Assembly: GCA_002424365.1 (NCBI GenBank)
Contig: DIRQ01000032.1
Location: 1 to 64,000, forward strand
Length of the DNA stretch: 64,000 nucleotides
Direction of reading: 5' to 3'
Source of the DNA: Syntrophomonas sp. UBA5432
GTDB taxonomy: Bacteria; Bacillota; Syntrophomonadia; Syntrophomonadales; Syntrophomonadaceae
This document shows, piece after piece, positions 60,672 to 64,000 of the stretch. The notes under the pieces were generated by a model, which saw nothing but the letters and a program-made list of their open reading frames with translations, was not told the DNA's origin and ran no database searches. Each line of letters opens with the position of its first letter. The stretch's first letter is position 1. The translations under genes were made by a program, and so were the position numbers.

Positions 60672-61238
60672 ATGAACACTGTTGTCATAATTACTGTCGT
60701 CTCGGTTTTACTGGTAGCACTGGTAATTTTTCTAATTGCTACTTATAACAATCTGGTACAGCTGCGTCAAAGGTTGCGTAACGCCTGGTCCCAGGTGGAT
60801 GTCCAGTTGAAACGTCGCTATGATTTAATTCCTAATCTGGTTAATGCCATTCAGGGCTATGCCGCTCATGAAAAGGCAACCTTTGAAGAAATTGCCCGGG
60901 TACGCGCTCAGGCTATGACGGCGACATCAGTAGCGGAACAGTCGCAGGCGGAAAATCTGCTATCTGGGGCTCTGCGGTCCCTGTTTGCGGTGGCAGAAAA
61001 TTATCCTGAGCTGAAGGCCAACACTAACTTTTTACAGCTCCAGGAAGAACTAAGTAGTACCGAAAGTAAGATTGCCTATTCCCGCCAGTTTTACAACGAT
61101 ACTGTACAAAAATTTAATACCCGAATTGAACTATTTCCCACTAATTTAGTAGCCGGGATGCTAGGTTTCGGACCGGCAGACTATTTCACATTGCAGGGTG
61201 AACCGGAAGCCCGTCAGGCAGTACAGGTGAAGTTTTAG
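60672..61238 (+). CDS. lemA: LemA family membrane protein
   Basis: LemA has a short outside N-terminus, a single membrane helix (VVIITVVSVLLVALVIFLIA, residues 4-23) and a helical soluble domain. The conserved opening of the soluble part is ATYNNLVQLRQRLRNAWSQVDVQLKRRYDLIPNLV, followed by the ENYPELKANTNFLQLQEELSSTESKIAYSRQFYNDTVQKFN region. 188 residues from ATG 60672, with GGGAGGG before it; a longer TTG-start frame from 60633 is unsupported. Cellular role of LemA is unknown. The DUF2207 and Yip1 genes downstream form a common trio with it. Confidence 0.93.
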   Translation: MNTVVIITVVSVLLVALVIFLIATYNNLVQLRQRLRNAWSQVDVQLKRRYDLIPNLVNAIQGYAAHEKATFEEIARVRAQAMTATSVAEQSQAENLLSGALRSLFAVAENYPELKANTNFLQLQEELSSTESKIAYSRQFYNDTVQKFNTRIELFPTNLVAGMLGFGPADYFTLQGEPEARQAVQVKF

Positions 61239-61239
61239 T

Positions 61240-61362
61240 TCGTAATAGGCGTTAATAATGAAGTTGTCGAGTGAATAACTTCGAATCTGACTTGACTAAC
61301 TGTTTAGAGTGAGGCGTGAGGGGTGAGGACACTTCGGCTCTGCCAACCTGATATAACTATTT
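61240..61362 (+). repeat. Dispersed intergenic repeat, family B (reference copy)
   Basis: The clearest plus-strand copy: AATAGGCGTTAATAATGAAG, AATAACTTCGAATCTG, ACTGTTTAGAGTGAGGCGTG, GGGTGAGGACACTTCGGCTC and TGCCAACC. Reverse-complement copies occur near 9.4 and 37.1 kb and degraded ones near 4.97, 6.93, 23.66, 24.7, 38.3 and 45.87 kb. Beyond 61370, GGTGCCCGAAGGGTGATGGA resembles family A. The remaining interval to the next gene is empty. Confidence 0.65.
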
Positions 61363-61441
61363 TTCGGTGGTGGGTGGTGCCCGAAGGGTGATGGACGCAG
61401 GTTAACGCAGCGGGAGGTTAATTTTAGGAGGGATTTTAGAA

Positions 61442-63334
61442 GTGTTGGCAAGAGGCAATAGGCTGGGCTTAATTATACTCTATACGCTATTTATAACTTT
61501 TTTATTTTGTGCCTTTTATCCTGTAACAGCTGAAGCCCGTAGTTTAAAAATGGATAAACTGGCGATTGATGCGGAGTTACTTTCAGATGGTTCTATGCAG
61601 GTTACTGAGCATATAACCGTTACTTTCCGGGGCTCCTATGAGGGGTTTTTTGTTTCCATTCCCCAGGATAATGCCCCTATTACGGACATCCTGGTATCTG
61701 AGAACGGGAGTCCCTATCAGTTTAACCCGGAGCAGAGTTACGGCCCGCCGGGTACCTATCTGGTTAAACAGGAAGGCAACAAGCTTACCATTGACTGGAG
61801 TATTAATGCCAGTGATGAACAACGCACCTTTGATGTTACTTACCGGGTTAACAACTTAATTAAAATGCATACTGACGTAGCGGAACTATACCGTAAATTT
61901 GTTTCCTCCGATAACCCGCAGGAGATTGGGCAGGTTATAGTCAAGCTGCAACTACCGCCCGGGGCAGAAAATCTGGCGCAGGGTACTGATATCCGCATCT
62001 GGGGACACGGGCCCCTCCATGGTGAAGTTCAATTTACCGGACCCCGGGAGGTTGCCTGGCAGATTGAGGATATGCCCAGCAATAAATTCCTGGAGGGACG
62101 CATGGTTCTGCCTCTGCAGCTTTTCCCTGCTGCTCCCGCTGAACTTTCTACCGGGCAGGCGGGCTTGCCAATCATTATGGATGAAGAGGGACGCTGGGCT
62201 GAAGGTGCCAATCGCCGGCGCCAGGAGGCTCGTATGGAGGTTGGCATAGCCATTTTAATTCCTATTTTGACCTTAATTGCTTTATTCCTTATGTGGCGTA
62301 AATACGGTAAAGAGTATCAGGCTGAGTTTCAGGGCGATTACTACCGGGAACTTCCGGCTGATTATTCCCCGGCTGAACTATCAGTTTTATGGAACTGGGG
62401 GCAGGTAAAAACGCATGATATTACCGCCACCTTGCTGGATTTGGCCCGACGGCAATATATTACTATTGAGCAGGAACTATATGAGAAAAAACGCCTATTG
62501 GGAAGCAAAGAAGTTACCACCTATTTTATCAGCCTACAAAAAGAAAAATACAATGCCGAGCGCGAAAATTTACGCCCCCATGAAATTGACTTAATTAATT
62601 TGATCTTCTCTAAAATTAGCAAAGGTAAACCTTATTTGTATCTATATGACATTGAGGAGTACTCCAAAGAAAATAGTCGGGGCTTCTATAATTTCTGGTT
62701 AGGGTGGAAAAATGATTTGGCGGCAATTGGAGAAACCAACGAGTGGTTTCTAGGAACTCCCAGCCGCACTCGCTGGATTGCTGCTGGAGTAGCGCTGGTA
62801 TTCTTTTTAACTGGTCTAATATTAATCAGAGCTGAAGTCGTCCTACCGGGAGTTAGTATATTTCTTTGCAGTTTCTTCATTGCTATCGTACCGACTAGAT
62901 TTAAACGGCGCTCTCAGCCGGCCCATGAGGATTTGCGCAAATGGGAAGCTTTTAAACGTTTCTTACTGCATTTTTCTAATATGGAAAGACACGAAATTCC
63001 CAGCTTAGTTATCTGGGAACATTATCTGGTTTACGCTGTTACTCTGGGGGTAGCCAAAGAGGTAATGAAGCAACTGGAAATAGTCTTTCCTAATTTGCAG
63101 GAGGACGATTACCGGTTTGGCCAGTACTGGTGGTATAGTCAAAGCGGTTTTGCTATGGCAGGTTTGAGTGACAATTTTGATAAAATTTCCGAAAGTATTC
63201 AGCATTCAATACAGGTAGCAGAGAAAACTGTAAGGGCAGCCGAAAGCAAATCATCCTCGGGCTCTGGCGGTGGGGGAGGCTTCTCCGGCGGAGGCGGCGG
63301 TGGTTCCGGTGGCGGCAGTTACGGTGGCCGTTAG
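61442..63334 (+). CDS. DUF2207 predicted membrane protein
   Basis: 630 residues: signal or first membrane segment (LIILYTLFITFLFCAFYPV), an extracytoplasmic beta-rich DUF2207 domain (about 35-240: QVTEHITVTFRGSYEGFFVSI), further membrane segments (near 262-282 and 447-485), and a C-terminal tail of Gly/Ser repeats ending GGGGGFSGGGGGGSGGGSYGGR. Typical of the proteins encoded after lemA. GTG 61442 follows AGGAGGG. The Gly-rich tail is standard for the family, not a frameshift. Function unknown. Confidence 0.9.
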   Translation: MLARGNRLGLIILYTLFITFLFCAFYPVTAEARSLKMDKLAIDAELLSDGSMQVTEHITVTFRGSYEGFFVSIPQDNAPITDILVSENGSPYQFNPEQSYGPPGTYLVKQEGNKLTIDWSINASDEQRTFDVTYRVNNLIKMHTDVAELYRKFVSSDNPQEIGQVIVKLQLPPGAENLAQGTDIRIWGHGPLHGEVQFTGPREVAWQIEDMPSNKFLEGRMVLPLQLFPAAPAELSTGQAGLPIIMDEEGRWAEGANRRRQEARMEVGIAILIPILTLIALFLMWRKYGKEYQAEFQGDYYRELPADYSPAELSVLWNWGQVKTHDITATLLDLARRQYITIEQELYEKKRLLGSKEVTTYFISLQKEKYNAERENLRPHEIDLINLIFSKISKGKPYLYLYDIEEYSKENSRGFYNFWLGWKNDLAAIGETNEWFLGTPSRTRWIAAGVALVFFLTGLILIRAEVVLPGVSIFLCSFFIAIVPTRFKRRSQPAHEDLRKWEAFKRFLLHFSNMERHEIPSLVIWEHYLVYAVTLGVAKEVMKQLEIVFPNLQEDDYRFGQYWWYSQSGFAMAGLSDNFDKISESIQHSIQVAEKTVRAAESKSSSGSGGGGGFSGGGGGGSGGGSYGGR

Positions 63335-63352
63335 AGACTTTAAGGAGTGATG

Positions 63353-63928
63353 ATGTTAATGAATGCTACTGCACCGGCTGTACAGCCAAGATGGAAAGTT
63401 GCACTAAGTATGATGATTAATCCAGGTGAAGTGGTCAAAAACCAGATGTCACAAGTACCCTGGCCGTTTTCGCTGTTAGTATCCGGTTTATCATTTACGT
63501 TATTTTTTCTACAAACCGGTCTGGATATGCTGCGTTCCGGTCAAATTAGTACTGCTACTGTAGTCCTTATTACTATGCTGGGTCTGGTTTATGGTACGGT
63601 GGGAATTGCTCTGATTGCAGCTATGGCCTGGGCCTTAGCGCAGGGTTCAGAGCGAGCCTATACTATTGATTGGGCTATTTCCGCATTTGCCCTGGGTTAT
63701 TCGGCCACTCTGGTTTATGCCTTACTGGGGGTTATTTTCTCCCTGGCATTTGGATGGAAAACGGCGATAGCTTTTGGGGTGACCGGTGTTTTATGGGCGC
63801 TTCGGCCTACGTTATTTACGGTACGGCAGATGTCAGGTGATCGTATTGCCTTTAGTATTGCCCTGGCCACGCTCTGTGGTGCTATTCTGCTTTTTGGCTG
63901 GGCCTTATTAGGACGCTTTGGGTTTTAA
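63353..63928 (+). CDS. Yip1-like membrane protein
   Basis: About 191 residues with five to six hydrophobic segments and a short soluble N-terminus PRWKVALSMMINPGEVVKNQM, the pattern of Yip1-domain bacterial proteins. AAGGAG precedes a run of possible starts (GTG 63347, ATG 63350, 63353, 63359); ATG 63353 has the best spacing. It immediately follows DUF2207, so it is probably in the lemA transcript. Role unknown. Confidence 0.7.
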   Translation: MLMNATAPAVQPRWKVALSMMINPGEVVKNQMSQVPWPFSLLVSGLSFTLFFLQTGLDMLRSGQISTATVVLITMLGLVYGTVGIALIAAMAWALAQGSERAYTIDWAISAFALGYSATLVYALLGVIFSLAFGWKTAIAFGVTGVLWALRPTLFTVRQMSGDRIAFSIALATLCGAILLFGWALLGRFGF

Positions 63929-64000
63929 CAGACACGGGGAATAGACGCGGGCTCGCTTCGCTCGCACGGATTCTTAAGGATTTACGCGGATTTTAATACA
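63929..64000. repeat. Repeat family A fragment at the window end
   Basis: Contains CAGACACGGGGAATAGACGC, GCACGGATTCTTAAGGATTT and ACGCGGATTTT, similar in composition and motifs (ACACGG, ACGGAT) to the spacers at 1.2 and 12.9 kb. It runs off the window. Confidence 0.45.

Noticed and set aside
1..64000. CRISPR arrays, insertion sequences or prophage
   Set aside because: No regularly spaced repeats, transposase, integrase or phage structural genes were seen on either strand.

Overview
The window reads as a chromosomal segment close to the replication origin of an anaerobic, spore-forming, low-to-moderate-GC Firmicute. The best fit is a syntrophic butyrate-type Clostridium relative such as the Syntrophomonadaceae (inference). 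Supporting signs are the mnmE-mnmG-rsmG-noc-parA-parB order with parS sites, the sporulation protein YyaC, strong Shine-Dalgarno sites with many TTG/GTG starts, a full selenocysteine machinery, and acyl-CoA genes under sigma-54 promoters. No insertion sequence, phage or CRISPR array was seen.

Layout. 1-7.2 kb: tRNA-modification genes and chromosome partition genes, with two parS sites in inverted orientation. 7.2-10 kb: M23 peptidase, bactofilin, phosphoribosyltransferase and YyaC. 10-24 kb: YkvI-like carrier, selA, selB, a three-gene acyl-CoA-dehydratase-activase cluster, a branched-chain amino acid ABC transporter (livKHMGF) with an AcuB-like CBS-ACT protein, tRNA-Sec (selC) and a minimal nucleotidyltransferase. 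24.8-29.2 kb: trkA and two tandem trkH genes separated by a decayed trkA tail. 29.2-34.6 kb (minus strand): a putative ART-HD fusion protein, then proXVW behind a c-di-AMP riboswitch, then a TVP38 protein. 34.8-44 kb: cvpA, M18 aminopeptidase, selD with an in-frame UGA, DUF951, rpsF-ssb-rpsR, MazG-like, yybS, rplI, lonC and tRNA-Val. 44-56.6 kb: a 4-hydroxybutyrate/butyryl-CoA island (abfD, abfT, a second liv transporter, a CBS-PAS-PAS sigma-54 activator, acyl-CoA dehydrogenase, MaoC hydratase) with three -24/-12 promoters. 56.8-64 kb: two uncharacterised large proteins, one a divergent HTH regulator with a palindromic operator, then lemA-DUF2207-Yip1.

How genes work together. SelA, SelB, tRNA-Sec and a SelD that itself carries selenocysteine form a nearly complete Sec system spread over 27 kb. 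K+ uptake (TrkA/TrkH) and glycine-betaine-type uptake (ProXVW) sit close together, and the latter is under a c-di-AMP riboswitch, so osmotic control is a theme. In the 44-56 kb island, 4-hydroxybutyrate would be activated by AbfT, dehydrated by AbfD to crotonyl-CoA, and reduced by the acyl-CoA dehydrogenase; the sigma-54 activator encoded inside the island is the likely regulator. Many intergenic gaps carry fragments of two dispersed non-coding repeat families.
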